Shown piece after piece: positions 1 through 9,577 of a stretch of DNA of 64,000 bases. The position numbers were made by a program, and so were the translations under genes. The notes under the pieces are model-generated. The model made no database searches and had not been told where the DNA came from. It saw nothing but the letters and a program-made list of their open reading frames with translations. Source of the stretch: Rhizobium sp. NRK18. Lineage in GTDB: Bacteria > Pseudomonadota > Alphaproteobacteria > Rhizobiales > Rhizobiaceae. Every line of letters starts with the position of its first letter. Positions within the stretch are counted from its first letter, which is position 1. Where the stretch lies: positions 2,757,681 through 2,821,680 of the forward strand of contig NZ_JANFMV010000001.1 in NCBI RefSeq assembly GCF_024385575.1. The letters are read 5' to 3'.

Positions 1-374
1 GAGGCCGCCGCATGAAAGCTCGGGAAAAAAGCGGCCCGGCTGGCGCCGGCCGCAAGCGCAAGAGCCATGATGAGGTTGGCGAAACTCGGACCGGAAAAAA
101 CGACATCGGGTTGCTCGCGGCGCAGAAATGCAGCGGAGCGCGCCAGGCCCTTCAGGGTTCCGGCCTTGCCGAAGCCACCTTCCACAACGGGCAGATCGAG
201 ACTGATCAGCCTGACGCGAGGATCACAAAGTTCGGCATTGGGGCCTTTGGCGCTCCAAACGAGAAGGGTCACGGCGTGACCCCGTGCGGCCATCTCGTTG
301 GCCATCAGGACGAAAACACGTTCGGCCCCGCCTCCACCCAAAGTCGGTACGTGGAAGACAATCCGCTTATTCAT
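1..374 (-). CDS. Glycosyltransferase family 4 protein, N-terminal part (cut by window edge)
   Basis: The first 124 codons of a protein that runs off the left edge. It opens directly into a beta strand and a glycine-rich loop (MNKRIVFHVPTLGGGGAERV; GGGGAER at residues 13-19), typical of the first Rossmann domain of GT-B family 4/1 enzymes that transfer sugars from nucleotide-sugar donors on the cytoplasmic face. The start ATG lies 6 bp after the stop of the upstream Wzz-type gene on the same strand, so the two are probably cotranscribed and this enzyme probably helps assemble the same polysaccharide repeat unit. Family assignment rests on the N-terminus only; donor and acceptor sugars cannot be inferred, and the catalytic C-terminal half lies outside the window. 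Confidence 0.8.
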   Translation of the reverse strand, partial: MNKRIVFHVPTLGGGGAERVFVLMANEMAARGHAVTLLVWSAKGPNAELCDPRVRLISLDLPVVEGGFGKAGTLKGLARSAAFLRREQPDVVFSGPSFANLIMALALAAGASRAAFFPSFHAAA

Positions 375-380
375 GAAGCC

Positions 381-1931
381 TCACTGCACCCGCGTCGCAG
401 AGCGAGGCGCCGACCTGATATCCGAAACAACACCAATTGCGATGGAAAGAACGATACCCAGGACGAAGCCAACGATACCGCCGAGAAGCAACAGTATCAC
501 CGACCCCGGTGGCCACGAACGCCCTGCCGGCGGCATCGGCTCGCTGATCACCCGGATATTGTTGGTGTTGATCTGCTCGCGTTCCAATATCTGCCGCATG
601 CGCGTCAGGAAGCTTTCGTAGACTTGTGCCTTGGCCGTTGCGTCGCGCTGCAATTCGCGCAGTTCGACTTGCGATTGGTTGTCGTCGAACGTCGATCCCT
701 CGACCTCCTGCATTCTGGCGGTCAACTCATCCAGTGCCGCTTGCGCTTTGCTGAGTTCGTCCTTCGCGGTGCTTCTTGCTCGCTCAAGTTCATCCCTGAT
801 CTGTGAACGGATCGAAGACAGCCGGGCCTGCAGGCGGACCATCGATGGATGGCGTGCGCCGAGAACCGATGACTGGTCGTCATACTGCTGCTGCAGCACG
901 CCCGCCGTCTGCAGCATTGCTGCGAGCGCCGGGGAACCGGCCGACTGGCTGCCCAGCGGGGCGTCGCCTGCCTTGAGCAGCGCATCATAGCTGACCTGCG
1001 CGTTGATGACCCGCGAGCGGGCCGCGATGATTTCCGTGTTGAGCTCGTTTACGGTCTGCGCCTTTACCAGCTGTCCGTTCTCTCCAGCCAGGAGCGAATG
1101 CTTGCGCTTGTAGTCCTCGACGCTGGCATCGGCTGCCAGCACATCCCGTTTCAACTCGCCCAACCTGTCGTCCAGCGCGGCAGCCGTTCGGGCGGCATTC
1201 TGGGAGTCACCCGCTGCAAGCTCGGCGCGAAAGGCATCGACAATAGCGTTGGAAATCGTGACCGCCTTGTCAGGGGTCTGGGCGGACACGTGAAGGCTCG
1301 CGATGAATGATTTTTCGTCGGTGGTTATGGACACCTGTTTCTGCAGGCTTTTCAACGCTCCCGCATCCGGGTCCGGCTTGTCCGCCGGTTTCGCCCGGAG
1401 AAAGGCCAGCAGGCCGGGCGATGACGGCTTGTAGAATTCCGGATCCTTGGCGAGGTCCAGTTCCTTGACGGCGCGCAGCAGAACATTGCCTGAGTCCAGC
1501 ATCCTCACCCGGCTGCCGAAATCGAACAACTGGCTGTTGTTGCCGGTAGGCGCAGCGAACGGATCATCGCGGATGACCTGGAGATTTGTCGGATCGATGA
1601 GAAGATCGGTCGTCACGGTATAGCTGGGCGCAACAAGGTGACCCCACGAAAAGGCGGCGATGGCGCCAATCACGGCGAGCGCCAAGGTCGTCTTCCGCCC
1701 GGCATTAAGCCAGGTCAGGATGCGACGAAGATCAAGCTCCATGAAGTTGGCGATATGGTCAAGGGTCACGGCGTCGCCAGGGCGAAGCTGCTCCTGGGTG
1801 TGGTGGGGCTCTTCTTCGCTGGGGCGAGGCTGTTCTTCGCCCGGACCCAGCGTCTCTTCCTTCATATACCCCTTCGTGGACACACGCACGCGCGGCGTAT
1901 TCGTTAGGTGATTGAGAAGGGACGATGTCAT
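381..1931 (-). CDS. Wzz/GumC-type polysaccharide chain-length determinant
   Basis: A 516-residue inner-membrane polysaccharide co-polymerase. Membrane segments are visible at about residues 81-100 and near the C-terminus, with a long periplasmic, coiled-coil-rich region between them (many Ala/Glu/Arg/Gln heptads and a conserved-looking block ending in ...ILEREQINTNNIRVI). This is the Wzz/GumC/ExoP-N layout. There is no C-terminal BY-kinase domain, so it is not a full ExoP. The N-terminal 70 residues are acidic, proline-rich and not conserved-looking. I chose the ATG at 1931 (GAGGCG upstream); an ATG at 1865 preceded by GAAGGGG is an equally good start and would remove 22 residues. It is divergent from the polymerase-like gene at 2057 across about 125 bp, which should hold both promoters. 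Confidence 0.85.
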   Translation of the reverse strand: MTSSLLNHLTNTPRVRVSTKGYMKEETLGPGEEQPRPSEEEPHHTQEQLRPGDAVTLDHIANFMELDLRRILTWLNAGRKTTLALAVIGAIAAFSWGHLVAPSYTVTTDLLIDPTNLQVIRDDPFAAPTGNNSQLFDFGSRVRMLDSGNVLLRAVKELDLAKDPEFYKPSSPGLLAFLRAKPADKPDPDAGALKSLQKQVSITTDEKSFIASLHVSAQTPDKAVTISNAIVDAFRAELAAGDSQNAARTAAALDDRLGELKRDVLAADASVEDYKRKHSLLAGENGQLVKAQTVNELNTEIIAARSRVINAQVSYDALLKAGDAPLGSQSAGSPALAAMLQTAGVLQQQYDDQSSVLGARHPSMVRLQARLSSIRSQIRDELERARSTAKDELSKAQAALDELTARMQEVEGSTFDDNQSQVELRELQRDATAKAQVYESFLTRMRQILEREQINTNNIRVISEPMPPAGRSWPPGSVILLLLGGIVGFVLGIVLSIAIGVVSDIRSAPRSATRVQ

Positions 1932-2056
1932 CCGATTAACGCCTCGTTTGCCATATTGGTGATACTCATAAACAAGCATTGTTAACGAACCATTTCCCGT
2001 CCGCCCGCGCGGTGCTCGGGCGCGGATCGCACCACGCAATATCTGTTGGGAATTCA

Positions 2057-3358
2057 ATGGCCTATCCAAATAGTTCGACGGACCGGGAATCAGCGGGCAT
2101 TGATCTTCGGGATAATGCGATCGGAATCCTGTTCCTGCTGCTGACCGTCGCAGTCTGCCTGCTGCGACTGTTCGTGCCGTCGAACCTGATGAACCTGGTG
2201 ATGTTCTATACGGAGGAAGGTGGTCCCTTCTATCAGAAGCTCCATGTCGGCACCTACGCCCTGGTGGCGTTGACCTTCGTCGTCCTTTCGACACGCCGCC
2301 TCGCACTTTCCGACAAGGACGCTCTCCTGCTTCGCTCGGTGCTGCGCTATGGCGCGGTCATCAGCACTTTCGTCCTCTACTTCGCGATCACGGGCAGGCT
2401 CAGCGCGATCGGCTTCATCGTCGAAACCTATCTCAGCGCGGTGCTGGTGGCGGTCCTTTTGCTGGCGCTCAACGAACAGAGCCGCAGGATGGTCGCCACG
2501 ACAGTGCTGTTTGTCCTTGTCGTCAGTGCCGTCATCGGCCTCGGAGAGGTTATCCTCCGCCATCGTCTGTTGCCCTTCGACAAGGATATCCTTGTCCAGC
2601 GCGCAACAGGGCTTACCGACCATCCCCTGTCGCTGGGCGCACAATGCGTGGTCGCGATCAGCTTCGTGCCGCTGGTGCGCTGGCCGCTCTGGATCAAGAT
2701 TGCGTCCATCCTCATCCTGCTCCTCGGTTGCGTTTCCGCCAATGCGCGCTCCGCACTTGCCGCATCGTGCCTCGAGATACTGCTCCTGATCCTGATCATG
2801 CCCTGGCCGAACCTTACGCCTGGCCGCGCATGGCGTGCAAAAGCCATAACCCTCTTCGCGACGCTGCTGCTGGGCGTGCTATTCATCACCGCCTTGCTGT
2901 CGCTGGGTTTCCTGAGCCGCTTCGACAGTGTCGTCGATTCCAGCTCACTGGCACGCGTGCAGATCTACGAGATCTTTCACTACGTATCCTGGAAGGATAT
3001 CCTCCTCGGCATGGACGGCGCCGAATTGGCGCGGATCGTCAAGGAAAAGGTCGGACTCGACTATATCGAAAGCGCGCCGGTCTTCTTCATCATGCTGATG
3101 GGCCTGCCAATGGCAATCGCCTTCACGGTCATCGTCATCGGCTTCATCCAACGTCTTCTGAGAGGCGCACCGATACCGGCAAAGATCGGCGCCACCGTCT
3201 TCCTGATCGTCGATCTGACGAATAATGCGCTCGCTACGAAGACGGCCGACATGATGCTGCTTGCAATTCTGGTGATCGGAATGCGCAACAGCCTTCGGAC
3301 CGCCCCGGCATCCCGGACGATGCAGCCCGCACGTGAGGTCACGCACGCATATCGATGA
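2057..3358 (+). CDS. O-antigen ligase/polymerase-like membrane protein (VpsF/Wzy type)
   Basis: A 433-residue protein made almost entirely of hydrophobic helices (about ten to eleven by eye) with one larger polar loop around residues 310-345, the usual arrangement of Wzy polymerases and O-antigen ligases. By context it should polymerise or transfer undecaprenyl-linked repeat units in the periplasm, working with the Wzz protein at 381-1931 and the flippase at 4797-6239. The start is the ATG at 2057 with TTGGGA eight bases upstream; an in-frame start at 1979 would add 26 residues that look like leader sequence. Its 3' end overlaps the convergent gene at 3339-4772 by 20 bp. These families share little sequence, so polymerase and ligase cannot be told apart here. 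Confidence 0.7.
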   Translation: MAYPNSSTDRESAGIDLRDNAIGILFLLLTVAVCLLRLFVPSNLMNLVMFYTEEGGPFYQKLHVGTYALVALTFVVLSTRRLALSDKDALLLRSVLRYGAVISTFVLYFAITGRLSAIGFIVETYLSAVLVAVLLLALNEQSRRMVATTVLFVLVVSAVIGLGEVILRHRLLPFDKDILVQRATGLTDHPLSLGAQCVVAISFVPLVRWPLWIKIASILILLLGCVSANARSALAASCLEILLLILIMPWPNLTPGRAWRAKAITLFATLLLGVLFITALLSLGFLSRFDSVVDSSSLARVQIYEIFHYVSWKDILLGMDGAELARIVKEKVGLDYIESAPVFFIMLMGLPMAIAFTVIVIGFIQRLLRGAPIPAKIGATVFLIVDLTNNALATKTADMMLLAILVIGMRNSLRTAPASRTMQPAREVTHAYR

Positions 3359-4772
3359 CTTCCAGACGTCCTACGCGGTTGAGCGTGTGCAGGCTGGCAG
3401 GACCTTTGCCAGCGGCGTCCTGGATCGGCTGAACCGGGCCGAGCCTGATGTCGGAGGCGTCGAGCACCAAAATCTCCCGCAGGCCGAGCCCGGCGCCATA
3501 GGCCTCGGCACCATCCTGCACCGGCAGAAAGAATTTCCCGTCCTTTTCGATGACCCGGCCACCCGGTCGTGCGCCCGATCTGTCGATCAGGACCGGGTTC
3601 AGCGGATGCGGCAGCCAGGGGCCACGAAGGTTTGTTGCATGATAGACGGCCATCGTATCGGAGGGATTGCCGCCAACGAACCGTTCGGTGCCGAACATCC
3701 AGAATCTGCCCTGATGGAAAAACAGGGTCGCATCGCTGAAAGTCCTGCCTTCGATGAGCACCGCTTCCCGCAGCCAGCGATCGGGAAAGGGATCGGCGCG
3801 ATAGAGGACCACCTCCTGCGCGGCGCCGCTTTCGGGGATCATGAACACCGCGCCGTCATGCGCAAAGACATTCGGGTACGAGAGATGGTGCGCCTCTTCC
3901 AGCACCACGCGCGGACGGCCGAACTGCCCATCGGCCCCGAGCTCGGCGACCGAGATGACACCTCGGCCAAGCGCATACGGATATTCCTCCACGAATAGCA
4001 AACACCGGCCATCGTGCATGATCGGAAACGGATCGGCATAGAAACGCTCGCCGTCGTCGGCAAGCATGGAAAAAGAGGGACCGTCGATACGAAGGGTGTC
4101 GGCAATGCCCGGGCCGTCGATGAACCTGTAGCCGGTTCGCCAGGAAAAGTCCCGGCTTCCCGGCGTCAGTCGCTTCATCATCCGCGCAGCGATACCGCCG
4201 GCAAAGCGCCGCGCATAGGTCAGCGCCGGCCAGTCGGTCATTGGCCCGACCGGTGGCAGGACGATCTCCTCCAGACAGCCGGTTCGCAGGCGGGCCAGGG
4301 TTTGTATGAACAGCGCGTGCACACTCACCAGAAGCATGTCGATGTCGCGCGACAGCCAGACCTTGTCATGGATCATGGGAGCTGCCCGACCGACCGGCCG
4401 GTCGTCCCGATAGGCAACGATCTCGACAAGGCCGGAGCCCGCCCTTAAGCGCAGAAGGCCATCGGACATGGCTGGCCGGCCGTCAATCCTTGCGCTCAGG
4501 ACAGGCACCTGCCCCGGTGCGACATTTCCGGTCAGATCCAGAATCACATCAGGTTCGCCGGAGAAGACGTCAGAAGACGCGAAAGCCGGAGGCTCGGCCG
4601 ATGCTTTGCCTGCCAAGCGTTCCATGGCGAGCGCGGTTTTAAGGAAACGGGCCGCGGGAGCATTGCCGCGATAGTCGATCTGCACCTGATATCCCGCCGA
4701 CTGAAGCGCGGACGCCAGGCCTCTCTCCCATCGCAGGATGTCGTTGCTGAACGAGACGATCCTTATTTTCAA
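3339..4772 (-). CDS. GINT1_N-like beta-propeller protein, paralogue 1
   Basis: A 477-residue protein with two parts. Residues 1-200 form an alpha/beta region with a DVILDLTGN block, resembling the formyltransferase-like N-terminus seen in this family. Residues 230-477 hold repeated short beta motifs (FYADPFPIMHDGRCLLFVEE, HLSYPNVFAHDGAVFMIPE, FSDATLFFHQGRFWMFGTE), as in the five-bladed propeller of the glucosamine inositolphosphorylceramide transferase N-terminal domain. Similar proteins occur in bacterial capsule loci; their reaction is not established to my knowledge. A clear paralogue lies at 9612-11111. The start codon is TTG: an in-frame stop lies 24 bases upstream and no ATG fits. It sits 24 bp after the flippase gene on the same strand, so it is likely cotranscribed. 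Sugar binding or polysaccharide modification is inference. Confidence 0.7.
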   Translation of the reverse strand: MKIRIVSFSNDILRWERGLASALQSAGYQVQIDYRGNAPAARFLKTALAMERLAGKASAEPPAFASSDVFSGEPDVILDLTGNVAPGQVPVLSARIDGRPAMSDGLLRLRAGSGLVEIVAYRDDRPVGRAAPMIHDKVWLSRDIDMLLVSVHALFIQTLARLRTGCLEEIVLPPVGPMTDWPALTYARRFAGGIAARMMKRLTPGSRDFSWRTGYRFIDGPGIADTLRIDGPSFSMLADDGERFYADPFPIMHDGRCLLFVEEYPYALGRGVISVAELGADGQFGRPRVVLEEAHHLSYPNVFAHDGAVFMIPESGAAQEVVLYRADPFPDRWLREAVLIEGRTFSDATLFFHQGRFWMFGTERFVGGNPSDTMAVYHATNLRGPWLPHPLNPVLIDRSGARPGGRVIEKDGKFFLPVQDGAEAYGAGLGLREILVLDASDIRLGPVQPIQDAAGKGPASLHTLNRVGRLEVIDMRA

Positions 4773-4796
4773 TGCGCTATACCGGTCATCTGGTCC

Positions 4797-6239
4797 TCAC
4801 GCTTTCGACAGCCGGCTCCGCACAAGCGCGATGCCTTGCCGGGTCTGGCTTGGATAACACAGGGCGTTTGCCGTGATGAAGATGAGGCCCGCAGCCGATC
4901 CGGCCAGCGCCAGACGGATGACGACATTCACATCAGCGCCGAGAGAGCGGCTGATGAACGCGGCGACGAGACCCATTGCGCCCGACGTCAGAAGCGAAAT
5001 GGCGAAGGCACGCCACGGGAACGGGATCGGCGTCAGACGCCGGCTGATCAGCAAGGCGACGGTAAGGTTCGTGATGGCACCGCCCGCAAGCGCCATCGTT
5101 GCGCCGATTTCGGTCAGCGACGGGATGAGGAGGAAGGACAGACTGACGGTGACGGCGGAGCCAAGGATCTTGCTGACGATGAGCAACCAGGGGCGCTTGT
5201 GGGCAAGGACGACCGAGTCGTAGACGAAATCCGTCAGATTGGTGCAGAGCACGCTGCCGGCGACCATGCCGAACAGGATATTGTACGGACCATCGTAGCT
5301 CGCGGGCAGCAGCAGTTCCGTCAGGTCATGACCGAGTGCTGCGAGAAGAGCGGCGACCGGCAGGCTGAGAGTGAGCAACAGGACGATAAACTGCGTGAAG
5401 ATGGCCGCTGCGGCGGAAGGCCCCTCTTCGTCAAACCGTCCGATGGCCTCGGGAAAGGCGCCCATGTTGATGGCATTGGCGATCATGTCGACCGGTTGAC
5501 GCGCCAGCGCGTAAGCGGCGGCAAACACCGCAACGGCAGCAGCGCCGTGATACACCTTGAGGAAAACCCGCTCCGCGTTGACGAGGCCGAAGCTCACGAA
5601 CGCGATGACAATGATCGGCACACCAAGGGCGAAGAATTCCCGATGGGTAAATCGCGGCGGCCCGGGCACGATCTTTGACGCGGCGGCGAAGCCTGCAAAG
5701 GTGCCGGCCGTCAGCATTCCGAGGCTGGAAGCCAGCGAAACGACCAGGAAGGAATGGCTCAGCGTCAGCACCGCCAGAACCGGCAGAGCGAGCTGCAGCA
5801 AGGCGCGCAGGAATTCCATCATGGCAAAGGTCGTGTGCCGCTGCTGCATTTGCAGAACGATGAGACTGTAGCGCGCGACGGCACCGGCAGAAAGATAAGC
5901 GCAGACGGCGATCGAGAACTCGCTCCACCTTTCGGGGGCCACATAATTGCTGGCCACGACCGCGACGGCGAAGGCGATCATGGTCATGACGAAGAGGATG
6001 AAGCCGGCGCGCGTCAGGCTGCCCTTGCTCACCGCGCCCTTGCCACCGAGGCGCAACAGCGAGATGCGCAGCCAGTTCGTGACCGCCGCGTCCGTCATTT
6101 CCCCCACAGTGACGACAAGCGTCAGCAGACCATATTCCGTCTTGTCGATCAGGCGCGTTGCGATCACCAGAAAAAGCAATGCCGAAATGCGTGTCAGCAG
6201 GATGGCCGGACCGTAGATGAGCGTGGATTTGAGCAGCAA
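4797..6239 (-). CDS. Wzx-type polysaccharide flippase (MOP superfamily)
   Basis: A 480-residue membrane protein with about twelve to fourteen hydrophobic segments spread over the whole length. The N-terminus is characteristic of the polysaccharide transporter (PST/Wzx) family: a short start, then a helix containing RISALLFLVIATRLIDKTEYG. Such proteins move undecaprenyl-pyrophosphate-linked repeat units across the inner membrane. The start appears to be TTG at 6239 with AAGGAA seven bases upstream; no in-frame ATG is better placed. The gene lies upstream of, and is probably cotranscribed with, the propeller-like gene at 3339-4772. Together with the Wzz and polymerase-like genes this gives the components of a Wzx/Wzy-dependent export route. 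Confidence 0.85.
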   Translation of the reverse strand: MLLKSTLIYGPAILLTRISALLFLVIATRLIDKTEYGLLTLVVTVGEMTDAAVTNWLRISLLRLGGKGAVSKGSLTRAGFILFVMTMIAFAVAVVASNYVAPERWSEFSIAVCAYLSAGAVARYSLIVLQMQQRHTTFAMMEFLRALLQLALPVLAVLTLSHSFLVVSLASSLGMLTAGTFAGFAAASKIVPGPPRFTHREFFALGVPIIVIAFVSFGLVNAERVFLKVYHGAAAVAVFAAAYALARQPVDMIANAINMGAFPEAIGRFDEEGPSAAAAIFTQFIVLLLTLSLPVAALLAALGHDLTELLLPASYDGPYNILFGMVAGSVLCTNLTDFVYDSVVLAHKRPWLLIVSKILGSAVTVSLSFLLIPSLTEIGATMALAGGAITNLTVALLISRRLTPIPFPWRAFAISLLTSGAMGLVAAFISRSLGADVNVVIRLALAGSAAGLIFITANALCYPSQTRQGIALVRSRLSKA

Positions 6240-6370
6240 GGCCAGTTCCTTGGAAAAGCGGCTGCAACAGCCGCGCTATTGGGTGGTCATTACCGCAAAA
6301 CTAGCGAGAAATTATTAACAGCCGCATTTACGGATCACGCGGCTATCGTGAATTCCCATGGCATCGAGCG

Positions 6371-7615
6371 CTACTGTCGCTCCAGCCCGAGCGCCTCCAG
6401 CAGACGGGTGTCGGGCACCGCGTCTCCCCTTGGCGCGATGACCGTCATTCCATAGGGGTTGGAATATTCCCATACAGCCCAGGGCATGGCGTATTCTTCG
6501 GCCGTTTCCCGAGCCGTGCGCAGATAGCGCAATCTGTCGGCGTCGAAGGCGCCCGAGCGTCCGTCGGCAGTCATGCGGATCACGCCGAACTCGCCCATGA
6601 ACAGGCGCGACGGCGGTATGCCGTAACGTTTTGCCCAGTCGACCGCCTCGCCGATGCGTGCTTTCAGCATCGCCTCATCCCAACCTCGCTGAAAATAATC
6701 GGCGATACGCTTTTCGGCCTTGGCCATCTCCACTCGTTGCTCAAGCGGGTTGAGGCCGGCAGCCTGCATGGCGCCCGCGAGGTGCCGGCGGACACTTTCG
6801 GGCGAGCCATTTCGCGCCGGCCAGGGCAGCCCGGAGGCGAATTCGTCGCTCGTCTCCCCTCGTTGGTGGGTAAAGCTGTGTGGCTCATACATGTGGAAAC
6901 TGTAGAGGATATTGGGATCGTCGAAAGACGGATCCAGATCGACGAGACCGTTCACCTGGCCGCCGCAGGCGCCGGTGGCGACGACGGTCAGGTCGGCGCT
7001 GACAACGCGGATGTCGGCAATCGTGTCGGCCATGATCCGCTGCCAATCCCCCGTGCCGTCCTTATCGCAGGGATAGTGAGCCGGTTCGTTAAATGGCTCA
7101 AGCGCCACCTTGTCGGAACCGATCCCGACCAGCATCCCCGCGACCGCTTTGACCATGTCCCGGTAGCGCCGGACGCCCTCGCTATCGCTGGCCCCGTCGA
7201 AGATCTCGACACTGTATGCCGGCACCTGGCTGACGGCATGGAGATCGAAGACGACGTGAAGGCCAACCTCCGTCACCTTCCGGACGGCCTTTGACAGCGT
7301 GTTCAGCGCTTCCTTCCTGTCCTTGGGTCCGCCGTCGAGAAGCGGCCCCGGGTCGACGCTCAGGCGGACGAAATCGAAGCCCATCTTCCGGATGCGCGAA
7401 AATTCGTTGCCTGGCGGCCAGTCCGAGCGCGGCCTTTCGGAGGACAACCACTCGTCGACGCTGCGGTAGGGCGGGCGCCGATAGTGTCCGTCCTTTTCCA
7501 AGGGCGACCAATTGAGCCAACCATGCAGGCCAACGCCGTGCTTGAGCGGCAAGGGTGCAGCGAGACAGGCGGTCGCCAGCGACAATGTCGCGGCCATCAT
7601 CGCGATAAATCTCAT
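6371..7615 (-). CDS. Secreted glycoside hydrolase family 5 protein (cellulase-like)
   Basis: A 414-residue protein. An N-terminal signal sequence (residues 1 to about 20) is followed by a GH5-type TIM barrel. The acid/base glutamate sits in FNEP (E177) and the nucleophile glutamate in MGEFG (about E342); HAVSQ, SFHMYEPHSF and VWEYSNP blocks fit the barrel strands. The signal ends in ATACLAAP, so cleavage by signal peptidase I or lipidation at the Cys are both possible. The start is the ATG at 7615 with GGAAGGA close upstream; the nine extra N-terminal codons available are unlikely. Glycosidases inside polysaccharide loci usually trim or release polymer in the periplasm. The linkage cleaved cannot be read from sequence. 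Confidence 0.88.
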   Translation of the reverse strand: MRFIAMMAATLSLATACLAAPLPLKHGVGLHGWLNWSPLEKDGHYRRPPYRSVDEWLSSERPRSDWPPGNEFSRIRKMGFDFVRLSVDPGPLLDGGPKDRKEALNTLSKAVRKVTEVGLHVVFDLHAVSQVPAYSVEIFDGASDSEGVRRYRDMVKAVAGMLVGIGSDKVALEPFNEPAHYPCDKDGTGDWQRIMADTIADIRVVSADLTVVATGACGGQVNGLVDLDPSFDDPNILYSFHMYEPHSFTHQRGETSDEFASGLPWPARNGSPESVRRHLAGAMQAAGLNPLEQRVEMAKAEKRIADYFQRGWDEAMLKARIGEAVDWAKRYGIPPSRLFMGEFGVIRMTADGRSGAFDADRLRYLRTARETAEEYAMPWAVWEYSNPYGMTVIAPRGDAVPDTRLLEALGLERQ

Positions 7616-7743
7616 GTGATCCTTCCACTCAAAACCTGACATTGCCCGAGACCATGCTTCAGACTACCCGATTTCGCCCGAATGACGATGGGGCGAGACA
7701 CTCAATCTTCTTTGCCCAACCCGGCACTTCGGAAGTGGCTGCG

Positions 7744-9435
7744 TCAGGACAGGAACTGGCGGATCAGTTCGTTGAGCCGTTGCCGTGCGTGCAGCGGTGT
7801 CAGCGTGTGGTTCGCCCCGGAAATGAGCGCTGTGCTGACCCCTGACATCTGCTTCAGCCTCTCGCCGTCGGGTCCGAAATGGCGGGCGATCTCCTGTAGG
7901 CTGAGATCACCCTCGCTGCTGACGACGAGCACGCGCGTGCCACGCCGTGTCAGATCCCGCATCCAGGCCTCGACGGATCGCCCCGTCGAACGCTTCCAGA
8001 GCAGCGAGAGCGTCTTCGCGCTTTCCAGCGAGAAGCGCAGTGTCGATTTGACGAGGTTCACGGCCAGCGCTTTCGCCTGCCCCGAAGACCGGGGCTGATC
8101 AGCCTGCGGATCATCGGCCGGTAGCGAGGCGCGCGCCCTGTCGCGGATGTTCGACAGTTCGAGATGCAAGGCATAGGAACTGTCCCAGGCGAAGCAGAGC
8201 GGATTGACCAAGACCAGATCATGGATCCGGGCATCCGACCGCGCCGCATGAAACGCCTGAAAGGCGCCCGCGCACAGGCCGGCGACGCAGATACGCCGAA
8301 AGCCGTTGTCATGGAGCCAATCGACGATACGGATGACGTCCTGGCTCGTCCGCTCGTCGTAAAGCGGCGTCCGCTTTTCGGCATAGGCCTGGCTTTGCCC
8401 CAGTCCCGGCAGATCTGCGCGCATCGAGGCGATGCCGTTGCCGGCCAGAAAGCGCGCCATGTCGACAGCGCTGCGGGCGGCGCCGATATGCGGTATCGCG
8501 CCGGCGTTGAGCAGAAGAACAACCGTGTCGGTGACGGGCGGCTCGGCGGGTGTGCACAGAACCGCGCAGATCCGTGGCGCGGAGCCGAGAACCAACGGCC
8601 GTTCCCTGTATCCGTCGCCGTCCAGGACAACCATGTCCGGATGCGGCGCGGGACTGTTTCCGCCTGCCTCGCGCTCACGGTGTCCAGCCGCCCACTCCAG
8701 GATCTCGGAGAGCGAAGACCGGGGGTAGTCGTGCGATGGCCGGCTCATCATCTGGGTGTAACCGTCGAACGACTTCGTTTCGACCTTTCCGCCGGCCGCG
8801 ACCACTCGGCTTGCGAAAGCCTCGTGCGCCGCCCCCAGTTGCGGCGACATCAACAGCAGGTCCAGTCCCGCGGGCGGTATCGCATTCTCGCCCCAGGCAA
8901 GCGCGCGCAAATCCTCGATCGTCTCCGCGCTCGAGCGGAAGCCGGAAGCCTCGACACCGTCGAAATCCGATTGTCCCGGATGTGGCTGGATGTCTGCATC
9001 GACGATCCGGGAGAGGCCGATCAATTCGCGCACATAGCCCTTTCCGGATGCCGGCGGCGCGAGCAGCGCCATGCGCGAAACATCGTCACGACCGGCGACG
9101 GCGACGGGCGCAAGGAGCGCGCCCAGCCGAAAGCCTATCACCACAACGTTGCGCACGGAGGCTTCAGTCTTCAGGCAGTCGATGGCCGCGCCGATGTCCG
9201 ATATCCATGCGGACAGGCGGCCGGGTTCGGCATGGTCGCCAGCGGAGTTGCCGCAGCCCGAATAGTCGAATTGCAAGACCGGCATGCCCGCCTCGGCGAG
9301 TTGCCCTGCAAGGACCGTCAGGAAACGCCGACTGCACAGATCCTCAAATCCCTGTGCCCCGGCGATAACAACGCCGACATCGCCTTGCGCGGGATGAATC
9401 CACCCCACCCTGCCATCGAAAACAATCGGATTCAC
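7744..9435 (-). CDS. Two-domain alpha/beta hydrolase with altered nucleophile elbows
   Basis: A 563-residue protein built from two alpha/beta-hydrolase modules (about 1-270 and 285-563), each with the strand-elbow-helix pattern. In the first, the nucleophile position of GxSxG is Arg (GFRLGA) and no convincing catalytic His follows, so it looks like a pseudo-enzyme. In the second the elbow is GLCAGA, with Cys in place of Ser, and an acid (SEGD) and a histidine (GANHTLT) are present near the C-terminus, so a Cys-His-Asp triad is possible. Related proteins occur in exopolysaccharide and exosortase-type loci. The start is GTG at 9435 after GAGAACGACACC. It may act as an acyltransferase or esterase on the polysaccharide; that is inference. 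Confidence 0.75.
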   Translation of the reverse strand: MNPIVFDGRVGWIHPAQGDVGVVIAGAQGFEDLCSRRFLTVLAGQLAEAGMPVLQFDYSGCGNSAGDHAEPGRLSAWISDIGAAIDCLKTEASVRNVVVIGFRLGALLAPVAVAGRDDVSRMALLAPPASGKGYVRELIGLSRIVDADIQPHPGQSDFDGVEASGFRSSAETIEDLRALAWGENAIPPAGLDLLLMSPQLGAAHEAFASRVVAAGGKVETKSFDGYTQMMSRPSHDYPRSSLSEILEWAAGHREREAGGNSPAPHPDMVVLDGDGYRERPLVLGSAPRICAVLCTPAEPPVTDTVVLLLNAGAIPHIGAARSAVDMARFLAGNGIASMRADLPGLGQSQAYAEKRTPLYDERTSQDVIRIVDWLHDNGFRRICVAGLCAGAFQAFHAARSDARIHDLVLVNPLCFAWDSSYALHLELSNIRDRARASLPADDPQADQPRSSGQAKALAVNLVKSTLRFSLESAKTLSLLWKRSTGRSVEAWMRDLTRRGTRVLVVSSEGDLSLQEIARHFGPDGERLKQMSGVSTALISGANHTLTPLHARQRLNELIRQFLS

Positions 9436-9577
9436 GGTGTCGTTCTCATTTCAAGCATCCTCTGACGAATGAGTGCCATGATCTTTTTTGGCACAATCAG
9501 TAGTTTATCAATAGGAATTTAATCTAACGTGCACAAATCACGCCTATGTTTCATGCCGACAAAGCCAAGAGGTAAGC

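Noticed and set aside
1979..2056. N-terminal extension of the polymerase-like protein to 1979
   Set aside because: The added residues are polar and leader-like and there is no ribosome binding site; the ATG at 2057 has one.
8164..9465. Plus-strand frame of 433 codons opposite the alpha/beta hydrolase
   Set aside because: Antisense shadow of a gene with clear domain structure; no start signal.
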